Source of the DNA: Alteriqipengyuania halimionae
GTDB taxonomy: Bacteria; Pseudomonadota; Alphaproteobacteria; Sphingomonadales; Sphingomonadaceae
Assembly (NCBI RefSeq): GCF_009827575.1
Contig: NZ_WTYR01000001.1
Location: forward strand, 1,116,001 to 1,180,000
Direction of reading: 5' to 3'
Length of the DNA: 64,000 bases
Part shown: positions 63,870 to 64,000 of the stretch, piece by piece
Numbering within the stretch: position 1 is the first letter of the stretch
Layout of the letters: every line of letters starts with the position of its first letter
Notes under the pieces: generated by a model
Told to the model about the DNA's origin: nothing
What the model saw: only the letters and a program-made list of their open reading frames with translations
Databases searched by the model: none
Program-made: the position numbers and the translations under genes

Positions 63870-64000
63870 ATGAAATTTATGCTGTCGCTGGCCGCGATAC
63901 CTGCAGCCGCACTTGCCGTCGTGGCCTGCTCGCAAGAAGCCGAGCCTGCCCCCGAACCCGCGGCGGAACCGACCGAAACAGGTACTGAATTGACGCCCGA
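63870..64000 (+). CDS. Small lipoprotein, truncated by right edge
   Basis: The first 43 residues are visible: MKFMLSLAAIPAAALAVVAC, a lipoprotein signal with lipobox VVAC, then a Glu/Pro/Ala-rich linker (EAEPAPEPAAEPTE). A GGGAGG site lies nine bases before the ATG. The gene continues past the window. No function can be given. Confidence 0.75.
   Translation, partial: MKFMLSLAAIPAAALAVVACSQEAEPAPEPAAEPTETGTELTP

Overview
The window is about 64 kb of high-GC alphaproteobacterial DNA. The chromosomal half (about 23.3-64 kb) carries an order and set of genes (RibBX-type riboflavin protein, LuxR-TM-DUF4019 protein next to dnaE, Coq4-family protein, DUF2177/DUF6122/DUF4170 proteins, EcfG-type stress promoters) that points to Sphingomonadales, most likely Erythrobacteraceae (Erythrobacter/Qipengyuania/Altererythrobacter group). 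This placement is an inference from protein content; no rRNA gene is present.

Positions 1-23251 are accessory DNA: two or three integrated elements stacked at one tRNA-Lys(CTT) site. A 56-bp direct repeat that contains the 3' part of that tRNA (anticodon loop to CCA) occurs at 5259-5314 and 23196-23251 with a single mismatch. The tRNA body is not in the window and should lie left of position 1. Element A (left edge to 5314) holds a primase/helicase (1441-3600), two HTH excisionase-like proteins, a tyrosine integrase and an iteron-like cluster. The second block (5315-23251) is probably composite. Its right part (about 16.1-23.2 kb) is a satellite-like replicon: small ORFs, a prim-pol/helicase, a 57-aa protein, an AlpA-like regulator, an integrase and a 549-aa cargo protein. 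Its left part (5.3-16 kb) has no integrase and is mostly cargo.

The most notable locus is in that cargo: four minus-strand genes, 12065 down to 5430, apparently one operon. In transcription order they are a DnaG-like CHC2-TOPRIM primase protein, a 1081-aa reverse transcriptase with intact catalytic motifs, a nitrilase-family hydrolase with an intact Glu-Lys-Cys triad, and an ExoI (SbcB)-like ssDNA exonuclease. The first three overlap by 4 and 8 bases. RT plus nitrilase recalls DRT type 1 (UG1) anti-phage proteins, where both are on one chain; here they are split, and the primase and ExoI-like partners make a combination I do not know as a described system.

The chromosomal part starts after 23251: a 2OG-Fe(II) oxygenase-like protein, a DUF885 peptidase-like protein, an enoyl-CoA hydratase, riboflavin genes (RibBX, ribH), unknown proteins and a short AT-rich insertion at 31.0-31.3 kb. 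Then come eno and, divergent from it, a four-gene stress/envelope cluster (32.8-34.8 kb) with two perfect EcfG-type promoters. 35-45 kb holds a radical SAM protein, an acyl-CoA ligase, dnaE overlapping a membrane-bound LuxR-type protein, a glutathione peroxidase, and then lolD/lolC. 47-64 kb holds purF-SDR, a PilZ protein, cfa plus a serine hydrolase, queA, a peptidyl-prolyl isomerase, coaD-ispA-xseB, purL, a nitroreductase, a Coq4 protein with an operator-like palindrome, divergent serB/miaA with overlapping starts, and the start of a lipoprotein gene at the right edge.
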